Shown piece after piece: positions 33,109 through 42,500 of a stretch of DNA of 64,000 nt. The stretch's first letter is position 1; every line of letters starts with the position of its first letter. The stretch is from BAIKAL-G1 sp943369525 (lineage in GTDB: Bacteria > Cyanobacteriota > Cyanobacteriia > PCC-6307 > Cyanobiaceae). The stretch spans positions 532,782 to 596,781 of the forward strand of contig CALRNL020000001.1 of assembly GCA_943369525.1 (NCBI GenBank), read 5' to 3'. Under the pieces are notes generated by a model that saw only the letters and a list, made by a program, of their open reading frames with translations, did not search any database and was not told where the DNA came from. The translations under genes were made by a program, and so were the position numbers.

Positions 33109-34344
33109 TCAGTCGGCGCTGGAAAGCCGCTGGCTGGCGGCCCCGCCCAGGCGCTGGCGCAACTCGCGCAGGATCGGCGGAATCGCCTCGGCCCAGGGGC
33201 TCTCGCCCAGCACGGCCAGGAGCTCGGCTTCGCTCACCGTGGCATCAAGGGCATCGGCATTGGCGCCTGGAAACCAATGGCCGCCTGAACCCAGCAGGCC
33301 ATAGCGGGCCCGGCCGTAGGCCTCCAGGTCCCAGGCCTGGAGCAGGTTGTGGAGCCAGAGCAGGGTCGGCAGGTTGATGCCCCCGGGCGTGTCCTGCCAG
33401 GCGGGTAGGCCCTGGTGCCAGCTGGCGAGCCAGGCCCCACCCAGGCTCTCAACGCGGGCCCGTTCCAGGCGCTCCAGCACCGGTGACAGGAGGTCTGGGG
33501 CCTGGGCCAGCAGGCCCACCGCCTGCAGGTGCAGGTCGAAATCGCTGGGCTGCGCCGCGCCAACACTGATCGTGTGCACCCCCGGCCAGCTCAGGCAGAA
33601 CAGGTCGTTGACGACGATCGGATGCAAGGGGGCGCAGAGCTCCAGCAGGCGCTCGGAGGGGTGGTGCAGGTGGCCGCCCTTGTCGGTGGGGCTGATCAGG
33701 AACACGCCCATGTCATGGCGGTTGGCAGCGGCAATCGCCGCAGCGTTGTCCTGGCGGATCAGGTACCAGTGCAGGTTGATGAAATCGAAGCGGTCGCTGG
33801 CAATCGCCTCCAGGATCAGGGGCAGGGGGGCATGGGTGGAAAAGCCCACCGAACCGATCCGCCCCTCGTGCTGCCAGCGCCGGGCCACCTCCAGGCAGCC
33901 ACCGGGGCGCAGGGCCTGGTCCAGGTGCTTGGGCTGGTTGATGCCATGGATCGCCAGCAGGTCGATCCGGCCAAGGGAGCCCGGGCGATCGAGCCCAAGC
34001 CGCTCGAAACTGAGGCGGAGTTCGGCTTCAAAACGGACCGGATCCTCCTGGGGCGGCAGCTTGGTTTGGAGCAGGCGATCGGGATCGGGGCACTCGGGCA
34101 GCAACCAGCCGAGCTGGCGCTCGGAGGTGCCGTAGTGGCGGGCCGTTTCAATGTGGTGCAGGCCGCTTGCCACGGCTCGCTGCAGGGTGCGCCGCAGGTT
34201 GGCCTGGCTGTCTGGGCTGATTTGGTCCGCTGGCAGGTCGCTCCAGCTCTGTTGAAAGCGCATGCCCCCCAGGGACAACAGCGGCATGGCCAGCTCGGTG
34301 CGGCCGAAGCGGCGGGTGGGAATCGGCACTGGGGGGGCGGCCAA
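33109..34344 (-). CDS. Aldo/keto reductase with C-terminal extension
   Basis: This is a 411-residue protein. The TIM-barrel AKR domain shows the tetrad as Glu66, Tyr71 (HIETARHYGTSE), Lys95 (QTKLPPQ) and His133 (LLAIHGIN); Glu replaces the usual Asp. About 110 C-terminal residues beyond the barrel contain PTLLWLHNLLQAWDLEAYG and RARYGLLGSGGHWFPG, a segment seen in a group of AKRs linked with Fe-S domains. The start is 7 bases after the [4Fe-4S] protein gene stop, so a redox pairing is plausible. The substrate is unknown. Confidence 0.88.
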   Translation of the reverse strand: MAAPPVPIPTRRFGRTELAMPLLSLGGMRFQQSWSDLPADQISPDSQANLRRTLQRAVASGLHHIETARHYGTSERQLGWLLPECPDPDRLLQTKLPPQEDPVRFEAELRLSFERLGLDRPGSLGRIDLLAIHGINQPKHLDQALRPGGCLEVARRWQHEGRIGSVGFSTHAPLPLILEAIASDRFDFINLHWYLIRQDNAAAIAAANRHDMGVFLISPTDKGGHLHHPSERLLELCAPLHPIVVNDLFCLSWPGVHTISVGAAQPSDFDLHLQAVGLLAQAPDLLSPVLERLERARVESLGGAWLASWHQGLPAWQDTPGGINLPTLLWLHNLLQAWDLEAYGRARYGLLGSGGHWFPGANADALDATVSEAELLAVLGESPWAEAIPPILRELRQRLGGAASQRLSSAD

Positions 34345-34350
34345 GGCGGG

Positions 34351-34743
34351 TCAGGGGCGCGGCAGGGTCCGCTTGACTCGGGTATGGGAGGGCAAACCAA
34401 GGGGCTGGATCACCTGGCTGGCCAGCTGGGCCTCGAGCCGGGGCAGCTCCTCGTAGGCCACCCAGTGGATGCAATCCACCGGACAGGTGTCGATCGCTTC
34501 CTGGATCAATTCGGTGCTATCGCCATCCTGGCGCAGGGCCCGGGAGCGGCCCCAAAGGGGCTCGACCAGGAAGGTCAAGCTGGCCACATGGGTGCAGTAA
34601 CGGCAGCCGATGCAGACGGCCTCATCGACCCAAACCGCCTTTTGGCGTAACGCACCCCCCAGCAGGGGCTCCGATCCGGTTGGTCCGCCAGGGGGGCGGG
34701 CGCTGGCCTGGAAAGCAAGGGATGGATCGATCGGGCCGGCCAT
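34351..34743 (-). CDS. [4Fe-4S] ferredoxin-like protein
   Basis: This 130-residue protein binds an iron-sulphur cluster through Cys44, Cys47 and Cys50 (VCIGCRYCTHVA) with Cys87 and possibly Cys91 (DTCPVDCIHWV). The layout matches the single-cluster cyanobacterial ferredoxins related to Fer4_15/Fer4_13. The first 35 residues are low in complexity. It is followed after 7 bases by the aldo/keto reductase and preceded by ycf35, so it probably serves as a dedicated electron carrier in this cluster; that is inference. Confidence 0.9.
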   Translation of the reverse strand: MAGPIDPSLAFQASARPPGGPTGSEPLLGGALRQKAVWVDEAVCIGCRYCTHVASLTFLVEPLWGRSRALRQDGDSTELIQEAIDTCPVDCIHWVAYEELPRLEAQLASQVIQPLGLPSHTRVKRTLPRP

Positions 34744-34800
34744 GGGCTGCTGCAGGATGGGTCTGCTGCTGGATCGTCAGCGGCGCAATGGGCTGGGGGC

Positions 34801-35193
34801 CTAGCCGTGCCAGCGGGTCACGACCAGCTCGATGGAGCCATCGACGGCCGTCTGTTGCTCGCTCACTTGGAAGCCCTCCTGGGCCGTGGCAGCCAGGATG
34901 GTGCGCAGGGCATAGCGCTGGGACAGACGGGCCAGGAAGCGCTCCACCGGGGCGGGCTGCTTCCAGAGCTCCAGATCGGCCACTAGCTCGTAGCTGCCGG
35001 TGGCGCCATTCCAGCGGAAACCGATGTCCGTGCCTTCGGCCTGGGCAATGGCCAGGTCGGCGATCACGGTCTGACCGCGGTAGCCCCGCACTGGCCGCTC
35101 GCCCTCGCTGGGCTCATGGCCCAGGTCCCGCAGGGCCTCGATCAGGGCGCCGCGGTCGCGCAGCTCGGTATTAATGGTGCTGAAGTGGGACAT
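34801..35193 (-). CDS. ycf35: Ycf35 (DUF1257 family)
   Basis: This 130-residue soluble protein is conserved in cyanobacteria and red algal plastids and has unknown function. It starts MSHFSTINTELRDRGALIEAL and ends IELVVTRWHG, both family signatures, with GYRGQTVIADLAI and DIGFRWNGATGSYELVADLE inside. It lies between DUF2997 and the [4Fe-4S] protein gene on the same strand, the usual arrangement. Confidence 0.93.
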   Translation of the reverse strand: MSHFSTINTELRDRGALIEALRDLGHEPSEGERPVRGYRGQTVIADLAIAQAEGTDIGFRWNGATGSYELVADLELWKQPAPVERFLARLSQRYALRTILAATAQEGFQVSEQQTAVDGSIELVVTRWHG

Positions 35194-35292
35194 CGGGGGA
35201 CCCTCAGGGGAAAGGCTTGGTGGGGAAGGGGGCCCTGGGCCGGTGGGCGGGCTCCAGAAGCAGGGCTGAAACGGACGGGGCGGGGCAGTGCC

Positions 35293-35508
35293 CTAGGTGG
35301 ATTGCTGTTGCAGCGAAGCCTGCTGCTGCAGGCTGGTTAAGGCGTCCTGGCCATAGGCCTCGGCGGTGGGCCTAGAGGAGAGCACGGTGCCCAAGCTGGC
35401 CTCGATGGCGCCGGTGAGGGCCTGGCAGGCGGCTCCCTGCAGGCCAATCACCTCCTCCTCGACCTTGCCATTGGCCAGGATGCGATAGCGAATCGATTGC
35501 TGGCCCAT
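35293..35508 (-). CDS. DUF2997 family protein
   Basis: This is a 71-residue protein. RYRILANGKVEEEVIGLQG followed by CQALTGAIEASLG is the DUF2997 pattern; the family almost always sits beside ycf35, as here (100 bases upstream of it). The C-terminus is a short Gln/Ser tail. The function is unknown, and the fold is probably a small beta-alpha unit. Confidence 0.88.
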   Translation of the reverse strand: MGQQSIRYRILANGKVEEEVIGLQGAACQALTGAIEASLGTVLSSRPTAEAYGQDALTSLQQQASLQQQST

Positions 35509-35640
35509 GCCAGATGTGCCCTAGGTGCCCGGGATGCTAGCCCCGGTGTCCGGCCGCTGAGGTGCCCAACCATCAAGCTGCCCATCCGCTCCCTGGCCAG
35601 GCCACCCCAAATCGCCAGATCAGGGGCGGCCTAAGGAAGC

Positions 35641-35674
35641 AAAAGACTCCTCAGCCCTGCCGCCCTGAAGGTCT
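35641..35674 (-). terminator. Possible terminator after the HEAT-repeat gene
   Basis: On the minus strand the arms 35665-35674 and 35643-35653 pair with one bulge (AGACCTTCAG with CTGAGGAGTCT) and are followed by TTTT, 21 bases after the stop codon at 35695. The stem is imperfect, so this is moderate evidence. The 186-base interval 35509-35694 contains no gene. Confidence 0.45.
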
Positions 35675-35694
35675 GCTGCCCTGCAGCACAGGAA

Positions 35695-36495
35695 CTAGCT
35701 GAGCAGCCCCTCATCAACCAAGGTGTGGAGCCGTTCGAGCACGTCCGGATCCTCGAGCTGTTCGAGGGCCAGGCGGGCCTCGTCGCGCACGGTGGGATCA
35801 CTGTCCTGGAGGAGGGCCTGCACCAGGGCCTCCTCCACCTCCCGTTGGCGCGGCTCCACCAGGTCGCCATAGAGCCGGCCCAGGGACCAAGCGCTATTGC
35901 TGCGCACCACCGGCTCGCTATCAATCCGCAGGCTCACCAACAACTGGCCGGCGGCCTGGTCGGCCTTGGCCAGGCCCGTGGACCCGGCATCGGCCAGGGT
36001 GCTAGCCGCCCAGAGGCGTACGGCGGCGATGTCGTTCTGCAGGGCCCGGATCAGGGGCGTCATCACCGGTGCATCCGGATAACTACTCAGGCTCCAGGCC
36101 ACGGCCTTGCGGACATAGCCATTGCTGTCGTTCTGGAGCAGGGCCAGCAGGGGCGATACGGCCTGCAGGGCGGGGTTACGGCCCAATGCGTAGACGGCGC
36201 TCATGCGCTGGATTGGGCAACTGGCGCCGAGCAGCGGCAACAACTTGTCCGGGGCCCGGGGGTCACGGTATTCACAAAAGATGCGCAGGCCCTGCATGCG
36301 TTCCTCGGAATTGCCCTGCAGGAGCTCCAGCCCCAGGTCGCATTCGGCCGCCAGATCGGGCTGGGCGGCATCGATGTCCAGGTCGTCGAGGGGATCGCCA
36401 AGCAACTCCTCCGCGAGCTCGGAAGCCAGGACCTCCGGGTCCAGGGCCAGCTCGGCCGGGCTGTGGGAGAACGGGTGCAGGGAGTCTGCCATCAA
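35695..36495 (-). CDS. HEAT-repeat protein
   Basis: This 266-residue protein has an acidic N-terminus followed by at least five HEAT/PBS-lyase-type repeats from about residue 75: IQRMSAVYALGRNPALQAVS, YVRKAVAWSLSSYPDAPVMT, AVRLWAASTLADAGSTGLAK, VVRSNSAWSLGRLYGDLVEP and TVRDEARLALEQLEDPDVLE. In cyanobacteria such repeats occur in phycobilin lyases (CpcE/F) and NblB-like proteins. The lack of other domains prevents a specific call. It lies upstream of the DUF2997-ycf35 cluster on the same strand. Confidence 0.85.
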   Translation of the reverse strand: MMADSLHPFSHSPAELALDPEVLASELAEELLGDPLDDLDIDAAQPDLAAECDLGLELLQGNSEERMQGLRIFCEYRDPRAPDKLLPLLGASCPIQRMSAVYALGRNPALQAVSPLLALLQNDSNGYVRKAVAWSLSSYPDAPVMTPLIRALQNDIAAVRLWAASTLADAGSTGLAKADQAAGQLLVSLRIDSEPVVRSNSAWSLGRLYGDLVEPRQREVEEALVQALLQDSDPTVRDEARLALEQLEDPDVLERLHTLVDEGLLS

Positions 36496-36558
36496 CAGAT
36501 CGTAAAAGCCAGAGCGGGCCTAGACCGCTGGCCCAGGTCGATTGGGGGGGATGGGGGA

Positions 36559-36708
36559 TCAGCCAAGGGGCGCGGGAGCGGCCATATCCCCCGGCAGCCA
36601 GATGCGGGCACTGACCGCAAACAGGGCCAGACCAAACAGCACCACGATCGCCGCTGGCAACAGGGTGGAACGGAAAAACTGCACGGACTGGCCGCCAAGG
36701 AACCCCAT
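36559..36708 (-). CDS. 49-residue putative membrane protein
   Basis: Starting at the ATG at 36708 the peptide reads MGFLGGQSVQFFRSTLLPAA, then a hydrophobic helix (IVVLFGLALFAVSARIW), then LPGDMAAPAPLG. The pattern of a single-span protein with a short acidic lumenal tail resembles small thylakoid proteins. I believe similar sequences occur in other Synechococcus, but no named family is recognised. It lies 63 bases upstream of the HEAT-repeat gene on the same strand and is divergent from the permease. Confidence 0.55.
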   Translation of the reverse strand: MGFLGGQSVQFFRSTLLPAAIVVLFGLALFAVSARIWLPGDMAAPAPLG

Positions 36709-36910
36709 TCTGGCGGGATGGTGGTGGCCAACGGGACAGCCGCCAGCCGGCATCCCGAAGCTGGGAACGCCCAGGAGCGTTGCCATCGCCCCCCGGCCGC
36801 TGACCCAAGGGGCCCGGGCCCATGGCAAGGGCCCGGGCCCAAGCCACAGGTAAGCGAGCACGGGTGATCGCCAGGCCCCACCTAGGGTTTGCCCATCTGA
36901 GCCAGCTGCG

Positions 36911-38191
36911 ATGCCCCCCGAGCCTGTCCCCCCGGCCGGCACCTGGCGGCGCCTCACCGCCGTCGCCGCCGAGGGGGTGGCCAGCGGCACGCCCTACATG
37001 GTGGGCACCAAGCTCCTGCAGGGCTGGCTTGCCGCCAGCGGCGTGCCCCTGGGCCTGATCGGGTTGCTGGCCTACGCCGAGTTGCCCTACACGCTCAAAC
37101 TTTTTTGGGCGCCGCTACTGGATCGCTGGCCGATCCCCTGGCCCGACCGGCGGCGGGGCTGGCTGCTGGTGTTGCAGCTGCTGCTTGTGGCTCTGATCGC
37201 CGCCATGGCCTGGCTCAGGCCGGGCCTGGATCCCGCCAACCTCACGGCAATCGGAGTCATGGCGGTCGCCCTGGCCCTGGTCAGTGCCACCCAGGACATC
37301 GTGGTGGATGCCTACCGCACCGATCTGCTGCCGGACCAGGAACGGGGAGCCGGTGCCGCCGCTACCAACCTGGGGTACCGCGGCGCCATGCTCGCCGTCG
37401 GGGCTGGCGGCTTCATCCTGGCGAGCCGATACGGCTGGCCCCTGGCCTTCCTTGGATCGGCGGCGCTGATGCTGCTGGTGGTGCCGTTCACCCTCACGGC
37501 CCCGGTACTGCCGCCCATCGAGCACCAGCTGCGCAGCCTGCGCCAGGCGGTCGTCGGGCCGGCCCAAGAGTTCTTGCAGCGCACCGGCCGCGGGCGGGCC
37601 GTGATGCTGCTGGCCCTGGTGTTGCTCTACCGCTGGCCCGACGGCCTGCTGAACGCGATGGCGGTGCCCTTTCTGATCCAGCAGGGCTTCTCACCGGCCG
37701 TGGTGGGATCCGTGCTGGCGGGCTGGGGCATCGGCGCCACAATTATGGGCACGGTGATCGGCGGCCTCTTCTACGGCAGGCTTGGCCTGAACCGCTCCCT
37801 CTGGCTGTTTGCCCTGGTGGGGGCGACCGGCAACCTGGCCTACTGGGCCCTGGCCCAGTTCCACGGCGGCAGCACCGGCCTGCTCCTGGCGGTGGGGCTG
37901 GAAAACCTTGGGGGCGGCTTGGTGGGGGCGGCATTCGTGGCCCTGCTGATGGGCCTATGCAATCCCCGCTTTTCGGCCACCCAGTACGCCCTGCTCTCCG
38001 GGGTCTACGCCCTCAGCCGGTCGGTCCTCTCAGGCCAGGCGGGCTTCGTGGCGGAGGGGATCGGCTGGAGCAATTTCTTTTTGCTCACGGCAGCGGCCTC
38101 CCTGCCGGCCTTCCTGCTGATGGCCTGGCTAACGCCGTGGCATGGGGATGGGGTCAAGGGCGCCTTCAACCCCAGCCGGGATTCCACCTGA
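36911..38191 (+). CDS. AmpG-like major facilitator permease
   Basis: This 426-residue transporter has 12 predicted helices. The N-terminal pattern EGVASGTPYMVGTKLLQGWL, LPYTLKLFWAPLLDRWPIPW and TQDIVVDAYRTDLLP are AmpG/SLC33-type signatures. AmpG proteins import anhydro-muropeptides for cell wall recycling; in cyanobacteria the substrate is not established. It is a single-gene unit, divergent from the 49-residue protein and convergent with rlmN. Confidence 0.88.
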   Translation: MPPEPVPPAGTWRRLTAVAAEGVASGTPYMVGTKLLQGWLAASGVPLGLIGLLAYAELPYTLKLFWAPLLDRWPIPWPDRRRGWLLVLQLLLVALIAAMAWLRPGLDPANLTAIGVMAVALALVSATQDIVVDAYRTDLLPDQERGAGAAATNLGYRGAMLAVGAGGFILASRYGWPLAFLGSAALMLLVVPFTLTAPVLPPIEHQLRSLRQAVVGPAQEFLQRTGRGRAVMLLALVLLYRWPDGLLNAMAVPFLIQQGFSPAVVGSVLAGWGIGATIMGTVIGGLFYGRLGLNRSLWLFALVGATGNLAYWALAQFHGGSTGLLLAVGLENLGGGLVGAAFVALLMGLCNPRFSATQYALLSGVYALSRSVLSGQAGFVAEGIGWSNFFLLTAAASLPAFLLMAWLTPWHGDGVKGAFNPSRDST

Positions 38192-38236
38192 GCCTCCCGA
38201 GGCAGTCCTCGCCAAGGGGGTTAGGGCCAGGGGAGA

Positions 38237-39328
38237 TCAGGGCCTGCCGGGTTGGACGGGTTCGAGGCTGCCGCCCAGGCGCCGCCGCAGCTGGCCGCAT
38301 GCCGCATCGGCATCGAGGCCGCGGCTTGCCCTCACACTCACGGCAATGTGGCGCTGCTCCAGGGCCCGGCGGAAGGACTCCACCGCCGCCGGATTGGGGC
38401 GCTGGAACTCCTCCTCCTCAATCGGGTTGTAGGCGATCAAATTGACGTGGCTCTGGAAGCCCCGCAGCAGCTGGGCCAGGGCGACGGCATGGCGCGGCTG
38501 GTCATTGAGGCCGCCCAGCAGGATGTACTCAAAGCTCACCCGCCGGCCCGTGATCGCCACATAGCGGCGGCAATCCTCCAACAGATGCTCGAGCGGATAG
38601 GCCCGGGCCGTGGGAATGAGCTGCTCGCGCAACCTCTGGTCGGGGGCATGCAAACTCACCGCCAAGGTGAACTGGGCCCGTCCCAACCGCTCCAGGGAGC
38701 GCTCCGCCAGGGTCGGCAGGGTGTGGGGCACGCCAACGGTGCTGACCGTGATTTGCCGTTGGGCCATGCCCAGATCCCGGCAAAGACAATCGATCGCCGA
38801 GAGCACGGCATCAATATTCAGAAGCGGCTCTCCCATGCCCATGAACACCACATGGCTGGGCCGCTGCTCCATCGCCTCGCGGACGCTCAGAACCTGGTCA
38901 ACGATCTCGTGGACAGCCAAGGAGCGCTGCAAGCCGCCCTTGCCGGTGGCGCAGAAGCGGCAGGCCATCGGACAGCCCACCTGGGTGCTGACACAGACGG
39001 TGAGTCGGTCTGAGGCCGGAATACCCACGGTTTCGATGCTGAGGCCATCGCCGGTGGCCAGCAGCAATTTGGTGGTGCCATCGCGGGCCACACTGCGATG
39101 CAATTCCTGGGAGCGGCCGCTCCAATCAAAGGCCCCTGGCGGGGGCTCGCTGGCCAAAGCTTGGCGCCAACCCTTGGGCAGTACGGAGATGGCCCCCAGG
39201 CTACGGGCCCCCTTGGCATAGAGCCAATCATGGAGCTGCCGGCCCCGAAAGGGGGCCTGGCCCTGGGCCGTGGCCCAGGCCTCTAGCTCGGCTGGGCCCA
39301 GCCCCAACAGGGGAATGGCCGGGGCCAT
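38237..39328 (-). CDS. rlmN: 23S rRNA (adenine2503-C2)-methyltransferase RlmN
   Basis: This radical SAM enzyme of about 363 residues methylates A2503 of 23S rRNA and A37 of some tRNAs. The cluster-binding CX3CX2C motif is in CPMACRFCATGKGGLQRSL, with VVFMGMGEPLLN and SLHAPDQRLREQLIP downstream, and a C-terminal cysteine in ADAACGQLRRR as methyl acceptor. The ATG at 39328 shares its A with the hli stop (TGATG), so translation of the two is coupled; a TTG one codon upstream is possible. Confidence 0.94.
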   Translation of the reverse strand: MAPAIPLLGLGPAELEAWATAQGQAPFRGRQLHDWLYAKGARSLGAISVLPKGWRQALASEPPPGAFDWSGRSQELHRSVARDGTTKLLLATGDGLSIETVGIPASDRLTVCVSTQVGCPMACRFCATGKGGLQRSLAVHEIVDQVLSVREAMEQRPSHVVFMGMGEPLLNIDAVLSAIDCLCRDLGMAQRQITVSTVGVPHTLPTLAERSLERLGRAQFTLAVSLHAPDQRLREQLIPTARAYPLEHLLEDCRRYVAITGRRVSFEYILLGGLNDQPRHAVALAQLLRGFQSHVNLIAYNPIEEEEFQRPNPAAVESFRRALEQRHIAVSVRASRGLDADAACGQLRRRLGGSLEPVQPGRP

Positions 39329-39483
39329 CAAGGCCAGACCAGCAGACCGTGGCCGAGCTTGACTTCCACCGCCAGGAGGGCAATGAAGCCGAGCATGGCG
39401 GCGCGCCCGTTGAACAGTTCCGTATGGGTGTGGAAGCCAAAACGGGGCAATTGCCGCTTCGGCACCAAGGTGGGTTGGAGCAT
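39328..39483 (-). CDS. hli: High light-inducible protein (Hli/SCP)
   Basis: This 51-residue single-helix protein of the LHC superfamily binds chlorophyll and carotenoid and protects the photosystems during stress and pigment biosynthesis. The chlorophyll-binding motif ELFNGRAAMLGFIALLAVE spans about residues 23-41. The N-terminus MLQPTLVPKRQLPRFGFHTH is typical. The ATG lies 21 bases after the T-tract of the rpoC2 terminator and the stop overlaps rlmN. Expression therefore depends on read-through or on a promoter inside the rpoC2 end. Confidence 0.93.
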   Translation of the reverse strand: MLQPTLVPKRQLPRFGFHTHTELFNGRAAMLGFIALLAVEVKLGHGLLVWP

Positions 39484-39503
39484 GGCTTCACCATCGAGGG
39501 GAC

Positions 39504-39532
39504 AAAAACCTGAACCCGAGCTCGGGTTCAGG
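39504..39532 (-). terminator. Strong terminator after rpoC2, directly before hli
   Basis: A 24-base perfect palindrome (39509-39532, half-site CCTGAACCCGAG) forms a 10-12 bp stem followed on the minus strand by TTTTT. It lies 28 bases after the rpoC2 stop and 21 bases before the hli ATG. Confidence 0.92.
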
Positions 39533-39560
39533 GGCTGCCTAGGTCAGGCAAGCAAGCGAT

Positions 39561-42500
39561 TCAATCGTCGCTCAACAGCCCCTCTTCCTGCAGACCCTCC
39601 AGGGCTGCCGGATCGGGAAGCAGTTCCTCCTCAAGCCCATCCTCCACGGTGGGACGGGTGAAAGCGGCCAGGCCGCTCACCGAAGCCTCGATGCCATGGC
39701 GGCTGCGGGTGGCCTCCAGCTCATCGTCGGAAGGGTCGTCGAGCAGGGCCTGGGCCGAAGCCGCCGGAGCTGCGGGCATCTCAACGGTGTAATCGGGGCG
39801 GAGATTCTGCATGCGGCGGTAGCCGGCCGGCTCCTCATCGAGGATGTCGGGATGGGGGCCAGCCTCGGCGCGCAATTCCTCTTCGAAGCCACTGAAGCCC
39901 GTGCCCGCAGGGATCAGGCGACCAATGATCACGTTCTCCTTGAGGCCGCGCAGCCAGTCGCTCTTGCCTTCGATCGCCGCCTCGGTGAGCACCCGGGTGG
40001 TCTCCTGGAAAGAGGCAGCCGAGATGAAGCTGTCGGTGTTGAGGGAGGCCTTGGTGATGCCCAGGAGCACGGGGGTGAACTCGGAGGGGGCACCACCTGT
40101 GATCGCCATGGCGGAATTGACCTGCTCCACCTGACGCAGTTCGATTAATTCACCCGGCAGCAAGGTGGTGTCACCGGCATCCTCAATCCGCACCTTGCTG
40201 GTCATCTGACGCACAATCACTTCAATGTGCTTGTCATCGATGGTGACGCCCTGGGATTTGTAGACGTTCTGCACTTCCTGAACCAGGCGGAACTGCAACT
40301 TGGAAATGGCTTCCTGGGCCGCCTCCATGGTGGACTTGCGCAGGCGCAGATCCTCGAAGAAGCACTCAAGCAGCTCGTGGGGGTTGATCGGTCCATCGGT
40401 GAGCAGTTCACCGGCGGTGACCTGCTGGCCATCGCTGACCATCACGTTGCGACCGAGCAGAATTGGGTACTCGGTAATCACATCATCCTCTTCGATCACG
40501 GACACGGTGATCGAGTCATCGTCGTCCCCTTGCTTGATCTGCACCGTGCCGCTCTTACGGCAGAGCACGGAGGACTCCCGCGGCCGGCGGGCCTCCAGCA
40601 GTTCCTCGATACGGGGCAGGCCCTGAACGATGTCGCCGGTTTTCTGGCGCTCAAACACCAGGAGGGCCAACCCATCACCCCGCTGCACCAGTTCGCCGTC
40701 GCGCACATGCAACACAGAATCGGGCGACACCATGTATGGGCGGCCTAGGCGCACGGTGATCGAGCCGGGCTCCATCGCTTCGACCTGGCCGCAGCAAGGG
40801 GAAACGATGCCGGCTGCCAAAGGATCGCCATCCACAAGCCGCTGGCCAATGTCCACCAGGGCCGCGTTGCCCGCCAGATCAATCGTGCGGGTATCGCCAG
40901 GACGCTCCACAATCAGGCGGCGGATCGGTTCGCCATCCACCAGATCGGGAAGTTGGACCACCCCATCTTCCTTGCAAAGGATCTGGGTTGTGGCCACCAC
41001 ATCACCGCTCTTCACGGCAATGCCATCTTCTACTTGCAATTCGGTGTGGGTAGAGCCGTGGCTGGCGTCGGAGAGGGTGTCACGACGGACCAGCAGGGTC
41101 TCCAAAATCACCAATTGCAGGCGCTCGATTGTTTTGGCGCGCTTGTCTGGCACCGCCTCCACATCGACCGTCATCTGGGGCGTGGTGTCGAAGGTATCAA
41201 GAATGAGCTGGGTGCGCAGCAGCTCAACACCCTCAACGGACTTGATCAGTTCGCCATCCTTGAAGGCCAGGCGCTGGACGGCCTTGAGGCCCAAGGACGG
41301 CCCCCCATTCTGCTTGACGCTCCCCAGCTCGGGTAGGTGGGCCGCATCGGGAATGCTGTATTCCTCCACGGGCCGCAACAGCACGGCACCCCCTTCGGGG
41401 GTATCAACCGCCTCCACAAAAACCATGGTTTCCGAAAGCAAGCCAGGGGCAATCTCCTCACCAGGGTTGACCATCTTGCCGTCGCCGCCATAGCGGGCCA
41501 GGACCTTGCTATCTGGCACTAAGTGGAGGCTGCCGGAGCGCACAATGATCTCGCGCAGAATGTCGTTCTTCTGGGTCACCGTAACGATGCCCGCGGTCTG
41601 GCTGAAGATGTCTTTGACAACTTCGGTGCCGGCTTCGATCCACTGGCCATCCTCAATCATCAACAGGGAGATGTCCTTGTTGATCTCATGGGTTTCCTGG
41701 GGGACCCAGAGCAGGGTGCCGCCTTTGTTGACCTCGAAGCCATGCTTAGCGGAGCGGGACTTTTTGATCGACAGGCCGGGGGCGTATTTAACCAAGCCAC
41801 CGGTTTGGGTGCGGAAGCGGTCATCAGCCAATTCGGCAATGACTTCGCCGCTGCCAATCTTGCTGCCAGGGGCGGTTTTGAGCAGATAGCGGATATTTTC
41901 CTTGCCCTCGAGATGCCAAATTTCACCGGAATGGGTGGATTCACCCACCAACTTGCAATCCTTAAGGGTTAGGCTTGAAGTAACGATCTGCACCTCACGG
42001 GAATCACCTGTGGAATCACGCAAGCGCACGGCGCCGCCGTATTCGCTGACGAGCCGGCTTTCGGCAAGCACATCACCAGTGTGGACAGGAGCCGTGCCAT
42101 TGACAACCGGCTGGGCATTGGGCGGCAAGTTATAGACATCGCCACTGAACACCCAAAGACGGCCCAGTCGTTGGGCCTTAAGGGTGATGTTCCCCTGGCG
42201 GTCGGTTACTTCCCGAGGCTGAATCACATCCTCATAACGGACCTGGCCGGCCAAATCGCAGATCACATCCTTGGTGGCCTTCTCAACGCTCTTCTTAACG
42301 GCAGCGCCTGCTGAGATCTGCGCCAGAATGAAGTCAGCAGGCACCTGGGCGCCATCATCCACAAACAGAATCGAGCCGGTGGTGATCTCCAGCCGTTGAA
42401 GGCGCCCCTTACCGGACGGTTTCACCTGCAGGTTGAAATCGGTTTCGGCGATCTGGGCTTCGACGCCGTGGGGAGTGCGGAAGGGGCGCACCCGGGCCTT

